From: Mycobacterium intermedium
Lineage (GTDB): Bacteria > Actinomycetota > Actinomycetes > Mycobacteriales > Mycobacteriaceae
DNA length: 48,076 nucleotides
Direction of reading: 5' to 3'
Assembly: GCF_002086275.1 (NCBI RefSeq)
Contig: NZ_MVHT01000048.1
Span: 1 to 48,076 of the forward strand
In this document: piece by piece, positions 1 through 7,384 of the stretch
Layout: the number at the start of each line of letters is the position of its first letter
Position numbering within the stretch: position 1 is the first letter of the stretch
The notes under the pieces: generated by a model
Told to the model about the DNA's origin: nothing
Seen by the model: only the letters and a program-made list of their open reading frames with translations
Databases searched by the model: none
Made by a program: the position numbers and the translations under genes

Positions 1-78
1 CAACAACCTCACCCGACCCGCCCGGGTCACAGCACAACGTAACAACACGAAGTAACTGCACCTACGAACTTAAGGACA

Positions 79-99
79 CCGCCAAATTCGCAGACTCAA
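79..99. repeat. Solitary arm of a dispersed hairpin-type repeat
   Basis: This 21-base stretch matches positions 3760-3780 at 18 of 21 bases; both copies contain CCGCCAAAT followed by GCAGA and TCAA. It lies just past the stop codon of the minus-strand gene ending at 111, as the second copy lies at the stop codon of the gene ending at 3777. No complementary arm is visible here. A 3'-end element or terminator relic is an inference. The rest of positions 1-110 shows no gene. Confidence 0.5.
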
Positions 100-110
100 C
101 GCCAGAAAGG

Positions 111-1067
111 TCAGTACAGCGGCACCCACACACCGAAGAACCAGTAACCCCAACCGCCGTACTGCCAGTTGAAGACCGGGACAACGGTGAAGGTGTTGTA
201 GTTGAACGGGCCGAAGTCGTTGCGCGCGTAGTTGACGTCGCGCGGGGCTCCGCTCCAGGGCCGGTTCCACCCTCCAGGCGGTGGCGGACCATCCCATGAG
301 CCGTTCGGCGGCGGGCCCTGCCAGTTTGGTGGCGGATGCCCCGGCGCGGGCCCGTCGTTCCAGCCCCATGCTCGCGGCGGCGGCGGGGGCACCCGAGCGG
401 CAATGCTGAAACCCGCCGGCGTATCGATGGGACCGCCGATCTCCACACCTGGCAGCACCAACGCAACGCGCGGGACGTAGGGCGGGTGCGGGGGCTGAAT
501 GCTCGGCGGGTTAAGGACCACCGTGATCCCCGGTTGGGCCGGGGAAGGCGTTGTGCTCGACGACCCAGCGGGCACCGTAGTGCTCTCCCCACTGGACGGC
601 GTGGTGGTTGCCCCACCCGGCGTGGTGGTCCCGCCAGTCGACGAGGTGGTCGTCGTCGTGCTACTGGGCTGTGGCGTCGACGCGGCCGTCGACTGCGGGG
701 TGGTCGTGCCGGTTGGTGCAGCAGTGGTACTCGGCGGCGCTGTCGTCGTGGCCGTCGGCGGAGCCGAAGTGTCGGTCGGCTGCGGGCTATGCGTGGTCGG
801 CTTGGGTGCCGCCGTGGTTTGGGGAGCCTGAGTCGGCTGCGGAGCCTGGGTGGGCTGAGGGGCCTGGGTCGGCTTGGGCTGGGGCGCATGCGTGGGCTGA
901 GGCTGTGGCGTCTGACCTCCACCGGTCGGGGCGGGAGGTGCCGACGTCGGATCCAGCGGTGGCGGCGGATACGGCGCGGAGTGGGCCGAACCGGCCTCCA
1001 CCGTCGCCGCGGCAATGCCGATGCTGGCCGCAACCGCGGCCACGCCGACTACTCGTTTCACCGACAT
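111..1067 (-). CDS. Pro/Thr-rich exported protein with aromatic C-terminus
   Basis: A 318-aa secreted or surface-attached protein of unknown function. The ATG at 1067 is chosen because a strong AGGAGGGGG ribosome site precedes it at normal spacing; a longer reading from 1112 lacks this. The N-terminus has a Sec-type signal (MSVKRVVGV core, Ala-rich, possible cleavage near AHS-A). Residues about 35-180 are low-complexity Pro/Thr/Gln/Ser with repeated APQPT units. A Pro/Gly/Trp-rich part follows, and the end is strongly aromatic (GGWGYWFFGVWVPLY). This layout resembles the mycobacterial Ala/Pro-rich exported proteins such as Rv1157c (recalled, not checked). Cell-envelope association is inferred. 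The lipoprotein gene lies just upstream on the same strand. Confidence 0.8.
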   Translation of the reverse strand: MSVKRVVGVAAVAASIGIAAATVEAGSAHSAPYPPPPLDPTSAPPAPTGGGQTPQPQPTHAPQPKPTQAPQPTQAPQPTQAPQTTAAPKPTTHSPQPTDTSAPPTATTTAPPSTTAAPTGTTTPQSTAASTPQPSSTTTTTSSTGGTTTPGGATTTPSSGESTTVPAGSSSTTPSPAQPGITVVLNPPSIQPPHPPYVPRVALVLPGVEIGGPIDTPAGFSIAARVPPPPPRAWGWNDGPAPGHPPPNWQGPPPNGSWDGPPPPGGWNRPWSGAPRDVNYARNDFGPFNYNTFTVVPVFNWQYGGWGYWFFGVWVPLY

Positions 1068-1116
1068 CGCTGGGTCCCCCTCCTGAAGCTTCTTCCGACG
1101 ATCAGATGACAAGCGC

Positions 1117-1593
1117 CTACGGGCAGGTCACTTGCATTTCAAATGTTTTGGTCACCGTCTGCGGTTGGTCCGGGTTGGACATGTCGGCGCCGGAGGCGGT
1201 GCCCTTGATCGCGTAGGTCTTGTCTTTCTTCACTGCCCCAGCGTTCGTCGCCTGATTGGGGGCTGCATCGGAGAAGCCCAGCGCTATGTTGTCGAAGCTG
1301 CCGAGCCCGACCGAGTGGACGATGGGCGGATCGGCATTGCTGACGACCGCACCGATTCCGCTTGATACATCACCGATTCCGATGTTGATGTTGTCGCCGA
1401 CCGGAGTACAGGTCACCGCACCGGCGACGTCCTGCTTCTTGCCATCGATGATCAGCACCGGGCCGGCAGGCGCGGCCGGCTGACCGGGCTGTGCGCCCTG
1501 GCCTTGGTTCGACTTCTTGTCTGAACAACCGATGCAGCCCGCAACCACCATCGCCGCGCTGGCCACCCCGACCGCGATCACCCGTTTCGCCAC
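1117..1593 (-). CDS. LpqH (19-kDa antigen)-family lipoprotein
   Basis: A 158-aa lipoprotein. The GTG at 1593 follows a GAGGGGGATGCA ribosome site and gives a short lipoprotein signal: Lys-Arg at residues 3-4, a hydrophobic core and a lipobox VVAGC with the lipidated Cys at residue 20. A short Gln/Gly/Pro-rich linker follows, then a compact beta-rich domain with PVLIIDGKKQDV, a CTP segment, a DPPIVHSVGLG stretch and a terminal VTCP. The two domain cysteines probably form a disulphide. The domain pattern is that of mycobacterial LpqH-like lipoproteins. Those proteins are exposed on the surface and signal through TLR2 (family knowledge); this paralogue's role is unknown. Confidence 0.85.
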   Translation of the reverse strand: MAKRVIAVGVASAAMVVAGCIGCSDKKSNQGQGAQPGQPAAPAGPVLIIDGKKQDVAGAVTCTPVGDNINIGIGDVSSGIGAVVSNADPPIVHSVGLGSFDNIALGFSDAAPNQATNAGAVKKDKTYAIKGTASGADMSNPDQPQTVTKTFEMQVTCP

Positions 1594-1741
1594 TGCATCC
1601 CCCTCATGCCGTCGGCTTTCTGATTTCACCACGCACCGCCGCGGGCGGGATACCCCCCAAGCCAAATTGCGAAACACGTGGTCTGGTTACGAACTATGCC
1701 GCGCTGACGTGGGCAGATCCTGTGCCCGCCATGAGTGCGGA

Positions 1742-2620
1742 CTATGTGTCCGCCTCGACGCTTCGGGCGAGGAAGTCCAGCACGGCGTCGGCGAAGATGT
1801 CGTTGCGGTCGCCGGCGACCATGTGACCGGCCCCGCGCACATCGGTGAACTCGACCTGCGGGAAGCGGGCGAGAAATTCGTCGGCGCGCTCCTGGCTGAC
1901 CAAGTCGCTCATCTGCCCGCGAATGAGCAGCATGGGCACCCCGTTGCGCAGGATCGATTCGACGGCGGCGTGCATCCGGTCCACATCGGTGACCTCGGTC
2001 GGCGGGAACTTCGCTGTGCCACTTATGAATTGGGGATCCCAGTGCCAATACCAGCGGTCACCGCGGCGGCGCAGGTTGGTGGTCAGACCCTGGAGATCGG
2101 TGGGCCGTGGCCGGTGCGGGTTGTATTCGGCGATGGCGTCGGCAACTTCATCGAGCGAACCGAAGCCCGATTCCACCCGCTCAGCCATGAAGGCGTGTAT
2201 CCGGTTCGCGCCGGACTGTTCCATGTTGGGGACGATGTCGACCAGCACCACCGCGCTTGCAGCGTCAGGGGCGATCTCGCCGACGAGCAGCATTGAGGTG
2301 AACCCGCCCAATGAGGCGCCGACCAGAACCGGTTTGGGCGGCAGACCGCGCAGCACCTCGATGACGTCGGCGGCGAAGCTGGAAACGCGATAGTCCCCGT
2401 CGCTCGCCCAGTCCGATTCGCCATGCCCCCGAAAATCGACGGTGACAGCTTGCCACCCACGTTTGGCGACCGCTGCGGCGGCGCGACCCCAGGAGCGTCG
2501 GGTCTGACCACCGCCGTGCAGGAACACCACCGCGCGTGCCTGTGGGTTGCCCAGGCGGTCGCAGACGATACGGACGCCACCCACCCCTCGGGTAGCAAAC
2601 GTTGCAGGCTCGAGCGTCAT
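1742..2620 (-). CDS. Alpha/beta hydrolase, BpoB / non-haem peroxidase-like
   Basis: A 292-aa alpha/beta-hydrolase fold enzyme, probably cytoplasmic since no signal is seen. Landmarks in order: oxyanion HGGG motif (VVFLHGGGQ), FRGHGESD after strand 4, nucleophile elbow GASLGG, acid-region LLIRGQMSDLV, and the catalytic-His motif GAGHMV near the C-terminus. These fit the group annotated in mycobacteria as non-haem peroxidases or epoxide-hydrolase-like proteins (BpoA/BpoB type). The substrate cannot be read from sequence. The ATG at 2620 is preferred over the adjacent TTG at 2623; neither has a strong ribosome site. Confidence 0.85.
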   Translation of the reverse strand: MTLEPATFATRGVGGVRIVCDRLGNPQARAVVFLHGGGQTRRSWGRAAAAVAKRGWQAVTVDFRGHGESDWASDGDYRVSSFAADVIEVLRGLPPKPVLVGASLGGFTSMLLVGEIAPDAASAVVLVDIVPNMEQSGANRIHAFMAERVESGFGSLDEVADAIAEYNPHRPRPTDLQGLTTNLRRRGDRWYWHWDPQFISGTAKFPPTEVTDVDRMHAAVESILRNGVPMLLIRGQMSDLVSQERADEFLARFPQVEFTDVRGAGHMVAGDRNDIFADAVLDFLARSVEADT

Positions 2621-2671
2621 CAAGGGAGGATCTTAGAGCCGCGCCCTGCCGGGACCCGCTAACGGGACGCG

Positions 2672-2833
2672 CTACCGGGAACCGTGCTCACCGCGCCAGA
2701 GCCGGAAGAACTGTCTGGCGAGCGATCGCGGGCGGATTTCGGCTCGCCGTTGGGCTTTTTCGACCTTGCTCTTGGTGTGCTTGGCTTCTTCGGCGTAGTC
2801 GTTGACCGTTTCGTCGCCTTCTTCGGCGCGCAT
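2672..2833 (-). CDS. Small hydrophilic protein, 53 aa
   Basis: A 53-residue ORF with a good ribosome site (GAAGGGA, seven bases before the ATG). The first half is acidic then lysine-rich (MRAEEGDETVNDYAEE), probably helical. The second half is basic with an aromatic patch (RQFFRLWRGEHGSR). There is no signal peptide, membrane segment or recognised domain. It lies 19 bp downstream of another small ORF, so the two may be co-transcribed. It is reported because start, ribosome site and composition look gene-like; I do not recognise a family. Confidence 0.5.
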   Translation of the reverse strand: MRAEEGDETVNDYAEEAKHTKSKVEKAQRRAEIRPRSLARQFFRLWRGEHGSR

Positions 2834-2852
2834 GTCTGATTCCCTTCGTCGG

Positions 2853-3002
2853 TTATGCCGGATTGAGACGCTCGGGCGATTCGCCGGGCACCGGCCGCTG
2901 CGGCGGCTCTGCTGGTGTCAGGCGCTCAGGCGTTTCCGCCGGCGTCAGCCGTTCTGGCGTCTCCTCTGGCGTGCCTCGGTGCGGTGTTTGCGGCTCAGTC
3001 AC
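2853..3002 (-). CDS. Small Pro/Glu repeat protein, 49 aa
   Basis: A 49-residue ORF starting at GTG 3002. Almost the whole product is a short tandem repeat of the form TPxETPERLTPAE: PERLTPA occurs twice and ends in a degenerate PERLNPA. It is charged, Pro-rich and likely disordered. The ribosome site is weak (GGTAGG). The repeat keeps its frame and ends just before the next small ORF, which argues for a real peptide, but random GC-rich DNA could produce it. Function unknown. Confidence 0.4.
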   Translation of the reverse strand: MTEPQTPHRGTPEETPERLTPAETPERLTPAEPPQRPVPGESPERLNPA

Positions 3003-3072
3003 GGTTGGTTGCCTACCCACCAAACCCGCGAACTAAAACGGAAGTTCGTGGGCATTGCGCGCCTGAGTCCCG

Positions 3073-3130
3073 CGAGAAGACGCAAAGTTGGCCGAAATCA
3101 GTTGATTTCGGACGACTTTGTGTCTGCTCG
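3073..3130. repeat. 58-bp near-perfect inverted repeat
   Basis: Two 28-base arms (3073-3100 and 3103-3130) are separated by only GT. The inner nine bases, CCGAAATCA and TGATTTCGG, pair perfectly, and four mismatches occur across the whole arm. It lies exactly where the MFS relic loses similarity to a transporter, and the relic's stop codon is inside it. It could be a terminator-like hairpin, a large operator or a miniature mobile-element remnant. I see no second copy in the window. Confidence 0.7.
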
Positions 3131-3660
3131 GCGTCCGGGGGCGAACAGCGTGATGAACGCCTCCTTGCTTTGCTCGGCGAGTTGCGGTCCGGCCAGCCCG
3201 AGTTGATGAGCGACGGCAAGGGCTTTCGCCAACGAGTCGGACACCGGACCCCGAACTGGTTCGGGCAGGGCGACCACCGCACCCGCAATGTGATGATGGT
3301 AGCTGCTGGCGAGTATCGAACCGGCCAGGGCGATGCCCATTGCGCCGCCCACCTCGCGGGTGGCGTCGTTGACCGCGGACGCGACGCCCTGTTTCTGATA
3401 CGGAGCTGCGGTCATGATCGCCGATGTCGTTGGCGCCGTGCACAATCCGAAACCCGTGCTGATCACCAGCAGTGGCCGGCACACCTCAAGATACGACGAG
3501 TCGACCGCCAGCGTGCGCATGCACAAGAAGCCACCGCGACTAGCACCATGCTTACGAGCACCACCGTCCGCAGCCCGAGCTTCGGCAGGTACCACGATGA
3601 CAGCGCGGAAAGGCTCAGCAGCGGAATCGCCATGGGACTCAACGCCACCGCCGCCCCCAT
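3098..3660 (-). pseudogene. Relic of an EmrB/QacA (DHA2) MFS drug transporter
   Basis: This is the remains of a 14-helix drug:H+ antiporter gene. Two overlapping frames carry consecutive parts of one membrane protein. Positions 3660 to about 3530 encode ALSPMAIPLLSLSALSSWYL and the following helix. Then, in another frame, comes LVISTGFGLCTAPTTSAIM followed by the DHA2 hallmark GVASAVNDATREVGGAMGIA. The frame changes near 3530, so one indel has occurred. The N-terminal two thirds are missing, and the C-terminal end is replaced after KEAFIT by unrelated residues inside the 3073-3130 inverted repeat. A functional product is not expected. Confidence 0.75.
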
Positions 3661-3721
3661 GGGTCGTAGGAAGCTACCGAGTGACTAACGAGACTATCGG
3701 TCTCGGAGCTGATCGGCGCCG

Positions 3722-3780
3722 TTGACTCTGCGCTTTTGGCGATGCCTTCTCGGCCTTTCCCGCCAAATCTGCAGAGTCAA
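3722..3780. repeat. Long hairpin at the 3' end of the following minus-strand gene
   Basis: Left arm 3722-3741 and right arm 3761-3780 pair at 17 of 20 positions around a 19-base loop; the outer TTGACTCTGC and GCAGAGTCAA pair perfectly. The right arm overlaps the stop codon of the gene ending at 3777 and recurs at 79-99 past another minus-strand gene. It may act as a terminator, although no T-tract follows, or be a dispersed intergenic repeat. Confidence 0.65.
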
Positions 3781-4187
3781 AGCTGGTTAGACATTTGCAG
3801 GATCGCGTTGGCCCAGGGAGTGTCGGGTTCCTGAGACTCGATGTAGCGCCGCACCCCTTCGTTGCCCAACATCGCCGACCCCGCCTGCTCCATGTATTGG
3901 CGCATTTCAGTGAGGTCGAGCAGGATCAGTTCGTCCTCCCCACGCCAGCCGAAGGCGATCTGCAAGACGCGGGCGGACAACCCCAGGGAATCGGCCAGCG
4001 CGCTCAGTTCGGAATAGTTGGGGAAGTCGTCCGCGTCTTTCCGACGGGAGTAGGTCGCTTTGGCCAACTTCAGAGCGGAACCAATTTCGCTGTCTGGAAC
4101 ATCGCGGTTCAGCATCCACTCGAGAACACGCACCAGATCCTTACCGGCACGATTGCGACGTGGCATTCCGCACACAGTAGTTGGCAT
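3777..4187 (-). CDS. Putative HTH DNA-binding protein
   Basis: A 136-aa soluble protein. Residues about 20-75 look like an all-helical lambda-repressor-type fold: a helix (KDLVRVLEWMLNRD), a short turn, DSEIGSALKLAKATYSRRK, then YSELSALADSLGLSARVLQIAFGW. The second half is acidic (DELILLDLTEMRQYME) and may mediate dimerisation. This pattern is common in small mycobacterial regulators annotated as immunity-repressor-like. An alternative ATG at 4166 would remove seven residues; neither start has a clear ribosome site. The target is unknown. Its 3' end lies in a long hairpin. Confidence 0.65.
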   Translation of the reverse strand: MPTTVCGMPRRNRAGKDLVRVLEWMLNRDVPDSEIGSALKLAKATYSRRKDADDFPNYSELSALADSLGLSARVLQIAFGWRGEDELILLDLTEMRQYMEQAGSAMLGNEGVRRYIESQEPDTPWANAILQMSNQL

Positions 4188-4354
4188 ACCCGTGTCCAGT
4201 CAATTATGCCGATCTTGATCGAACCTGCATCTGTTGTGCATCACAGTTTCATATTCGGAACATAGGCATTAAACTGCTGACTTGGAGGATCCAAACGGCC
4301 CGAAGGGACGCCTAAGAACCCCGACCCGAGCGGATCCGGCCACCAGGAGACGCC

Positions 4355-4708
4355 ATGACACAACCACCACGCCCAACCGCTCGGTTGTTGCCTGCCCTGG
4401 TGTTTTGCACCGCGATAGCGGCAGCGCTGGGAGCGGCGACCACGACGGCAGGTGATGCGCGTGGCGAGGTGACCAACGCTGCCTACGAACTGGGTTACTC
4501 GCAGGCCGTTGCCGCGGTTCAAGACACGGCCACCCACATGCGGGCGGAGGGTTTCCAATTGGCCGACATCGTCATTTCCAGCCGCATTCCGGCGTTGTGC
4601 GCCAGGGAGGCGGCGCAAGTACAGGGTCTAGCGTCGGGCAACGCGGACTTCTTTCGCGGCTGCACCGACGGCATGATGGCCATGGTCGAAATCGGCGTAG
4701 CGTACTGA
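4355..4708 (+). CDS. Small exported protein, 117 aa
   Basis: The ATG follows a good AGGAG ribosome site (4346-4350). Residues 1-34 look like a signal peptide: Arg near the start, a hydrophobic LLPALVFCTAIAAALGAA core and small residues before the probable cleavage region. The mature part is a short helical domain with two cysteines (PALCAREA and FRGCTDGM) spaced so that they could pair. It resembles no family I can name. It is convergent with the kinase gene, with only nine bases between their stops. Confidence 0.7.
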   Translation: MTQPPRPTARLLPALVFCTAIAAALGAATTTAGDARGEVTNAAYELGYSQAVAAVQDTATHMRAEGFQLADIVISSRIPALCAREAAQVQGLASGNADFFRGCTDGMMAMVEIGVAY

Positions 4709-4717
4709 GATTCGCGT

Positions 4718-7147
4718 TCAGCCACCCGTGCGGGTGAATGTCATCTGGTAGTCGCCACCCTTGCACGAACTACCGGACTCGTCTTTGAAGCCGGAGCCTT
4801 TGAGCTCCGCGATCGGGTCCACATGCGGTTCAGGAAGGGGGAAGGTCCCGGTGATTTTGACGTGCGACGTTCCGCCCGCCGGACATGGGGCGTCGTACTC
4901 GTCATCTCGGGTCCAGACGTTGTTGGCGAATAGCAGCAACTGGGTCCCCTCACCACCACTCCTGACGAAACGACTCAAGCAGCGCTCCCCGGTGCGTACA
5001 CAGATGGTGTCGACGGTGTAGTCCGCCTCTTGCGGTCTGGGTGCCGACGGGCCGGTATACGTCGTCAGCAAATGGTAGTTACCGTGCAGACCCTGCGCCG
5101 GGGACACCACGCGTGGCGGCTGGTCATTCGGATCGCCCAGGCTGGCCGCGTTGGCGTCGCCGGTGCGGGTGAACGTCACCTTTCGCTTGCTGTAGCAGTC
5201 CAGCGAATCCGTAATCCATTCGCCTTCCAACCTGCCGTCAGCCCGAGGTTGCAGCCAGACGTAGTTCCATTTCTCGATGGACTTGTTGTTGCACGTCCCG
5301 CCCTCGAGGACGATCGCAATCCAGCGTCCCCGCACGTCGTCGAAGGTCAGATTGGGTGTGTGGTTGTAGCCCCCACCTTTTCTCGATGCGGTGGCGATGC
5401 ACCCCTCGTGGCTGCACGATGAGCGGACCACCCACGTCTCTTTACTCGGTGGATCGGAATCGGGCACCTCCTTCCCGGACAACGAGAGCTTCGGGCCGAA
5501 GTCAGCCGCGTAAAGGCCGGTGAAGGTTGCGGCATTCTGGTTCACCTGGGTCGTTGTCGTAGGACTGGCAGCCGGCGTGGCCGAATCGCCACCGCCGCTC
5601 GTCAACACGAAGGCGATGACGATCCCGACCACGGTTACCAGGGCAGCCGCGCCCACCACCATCAGCCAGGCGCGGCGGCCATCCTTGGCGGGCGGCGTCG
5701 CTGGGGACGCGTCTTCTGGGACGCCATCCGGCTCGGGCCATGGGACCGGCGTCGGTTGGTCTTCGGGTGGCCGATACAAAGTCGGGTCGCTGTACGGGTC
5801 GTCACCTGACGGACGGAACATGGTCGGTTCGCTCGACGACTGACTGCCAAGCGGGGTGAAGTGACTCGGATCGCTCGCCGGCCGGCGCACCGTCGGCGGA
5901 GCGAACTGATTCGGATCGCTCGGCGGCCGACGCACAGTGGGCGGAGCGTATTGATTCGGATCGGTGGCCGGGCGCCGTTCCGCCTGCGGCACGTACTGGT
6001 TCGGGTCAGACGGCGGCCTCCGCGGCGAAGGCCCGGGCGGCGGATACTGATTCGGATCCGAAGATGACCGACGCGGCGGCGCCCCAGGCGGCAGATACGG
6101 ATTCGGATCCGAGGGCGGCCGACGGGGCGAGGGGGCTGCCGGCGGGTACTGACTCGGGTCGGACGGGTGGCGGCGCCTGGTGGTCGGCGGGTACTGGTTG
6201 GGGTCGGTGGGGGGACGACGAGCGCTTCCCGGCGGCAAGACATTCTGCGCATTCTTCGGCCGGCCCGGCGGAATCCGTTGCGGCGGAGGCCTTTTGATGG
6301 GGTCCGACCGGACCGCGGGGGCCTTGCGCGTCCCGGTACCCGAGATCGCATCCTTTGCCGCGGCGGCCATCTCGGTCACCGTCGCGTAGCGGTCTTCGGG
6401 GTTCTTGGCCATGGCCTTGGCGATGACGTCGTCGATCTCGCGCGGCAGGCCGCGTCGCATGACCGACGGCCTCGGCGGCGGTTTCGACAGGTGACCTCCG
6501 ATTTGCTGTTGGAGGCTGTCCCCGGGGAAAGGATGACTGCCTGTCAGACACTCGTGCAGGACGCATCCCAGCGCGTAGGTATCGCCGCGGGGGTCGGTCT
6601 GGCCGCTGGTGACTCGTTCCGGCGGCATGTAGGCCCAGGTGCCGATCACGTTGCCGGTGCCCGTCATCGAGGCTTCCCCCTCGGTACGAGCGATGCCGAA
6701 GTCGATCAGGTAAGCGAAGTCGTCCTCGGTGACCAGGATGTTGGAAGGTTTGACGTCGCGGTGTACCAACCCGATCCGGTGAGCGGACCGCAGCGCCGAC
6801 GCGACCTGGCTGATGATGTTCACGGCGCGTTCCGGGTCGAGCACCCCGTTGGCGATGATGGCCTGCAAATCACGACCGTGGACGAGACGCATGTCCACGT
6901 AGAGGCGGCCGTCGATTTCACCGAAGTGGTGAATCGGTACCACATGGGGATCGTTGAGGCTGGCCGCCGCCAAAGCCTCCCGCCGAAAACGCTCTGTGAA
7001 GACCGGGTCGTTGGCCAGGTTCACCGGCAGCACTTTCACGGCGACCACACGCTGGGTCTCGGTGTCATAGGCGCGCCACACCTCGCCCATGCCACCGCGA
7101 CCTATCAGCTCGATCAACCGATATCGGCCGAACGGCGTCCCTTCCAC
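4718..7147 (-). CDS. PknD-like transmembrane Ser/Thr protein kinase
   Basis: An 809-aa receptor-like kinase. Kinase domain, residues about 8-270: Gly-rich loop GRGGMGEV (16-23), catalytic Lys38 (AVKVL), HRD 129-131 within VHRDVKPSNILV, DFG 149-151, activation-loop threonines 162, 164 and 170, and a PPE motif. The residues for activity are present. The linker (about 280-490) contains ten units of [ST]DPNQY type, 15-17 residues apart in its first part. One membrane helix lies at about 494-516 (AWLMVVGAAALV). The outer part (about 535-809) is two related halves, each Cys-containing and ending in TFTRTG. The catalytic domain is closest to PknD/PknE/PknH by recall; the sensor is not the PknD propeller. 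Ligand and substrates are unknown. Confidence 0.93.
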   Translation of the reverse strand: MEGTPFGRYRLIELIGRGGMGEVWRAYDTETQRVVAVKVLPVNLANDPVFTERFRREALAAASLNDPHVVPIHHFGEIDGRLYVDMRLVHGRDLQAIIANGVLDPERAVNIISQVASALRSAHRIGLVHRDVKPSNILVTEDDFAYLIDFGIARTEGEASMTGTGNVIGTWAYMPPERVTSGQTDPRGDTYALGCVLHECLTGSHPFPGDSLQQQIGGHLSKPPPRPSVMRRGLPREIDDVIAKAMAKNPEDRYATVTEMAAAAKDAISGTGTRKAPAVRSDPIKRPPPQRIPPGRPKNAQNVLPPGSARRPPTDPNQYPPTTRRRHPSDPSQYPPAAPSPRRPPSDPNPYLPPGAPPRRSSSDPNQYPPPGPSPRRPPSDPNQYVPQAERRPATDPNQYAPPTVRRPPSDPNQFAPPTVRRPASDPSHFTPLGSQSSSEPTMFRPSGDDPYSDPTLYRPPEDQPTPVPWPEPDGVPEDASPATPPAKDGRRAWLMVVGAAALVTVVGIVIAFVLTSGGGDSATPAASPTTTTQVNQNAATFTGLYAADFGPKLSLSGKEVPDSDPPSKETWVVRSSCSHEGCIATASRKGGGYNHTPNLTFDDVRGRWIAIVLEGGTCNNKSIEKWNYVWLQPRADGRLEGEWITDSLDCYSKRKVTFTRTGDANAASLGDPNDQPPRVVSPAQGLHGNYHLLTTYTGPSAPRPQEADYTVDTICVRTGERCLSRFVRSGGEGTQLLLFANNVWTRDDEYDAPCPAGGTSHVKITGTFPLPEPHVDPIAELKGSGFKDESGSSCKGGDYQMTFTRTGG

Positions 7148-7384
7148 TCCGCCCCCCTAGCGAGAGTCGAAAATAGTTAGCAAACTTACAATAAGTCCGC
7201 TCGCCTCCCCAACGCTAAATGAATCTGAAGCCGAGCAGGCCCCGGCACTGGGGGGCATTTGGCGATAGTCTCGGATTTTGCCGCGATATGGTGGCGACGA
7301 GCCTTCGCTACGAGCATCCCCTGGCCAGTTCGAGGAAGCGCAACCGAACCCCTGCGCAGCGGCTGTTAGCTAAGGGGGCTTTTG
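7148..7384. other. Divergent promoter region, no gene
   Basis: The 237-bp gap separates the minus-strand kinase gene from the plus-strand patatin gene, so it must hold both promoters. An AT-rich patch near 7170-7195 contains TTACAATAAG, a plausible -10-like element for the plus strand. A CTAAGGGGG ribosome site lies just before the patatin start. I see no palindromic operator. Confidence 0.35.

Noticed and set aside
62..1033. 323-codon frame overlapping the Pro/Thr-rich exported protein
   Set aside because: Arg/Pro-rich reading in another frame of the same repeat region, without a start signal.
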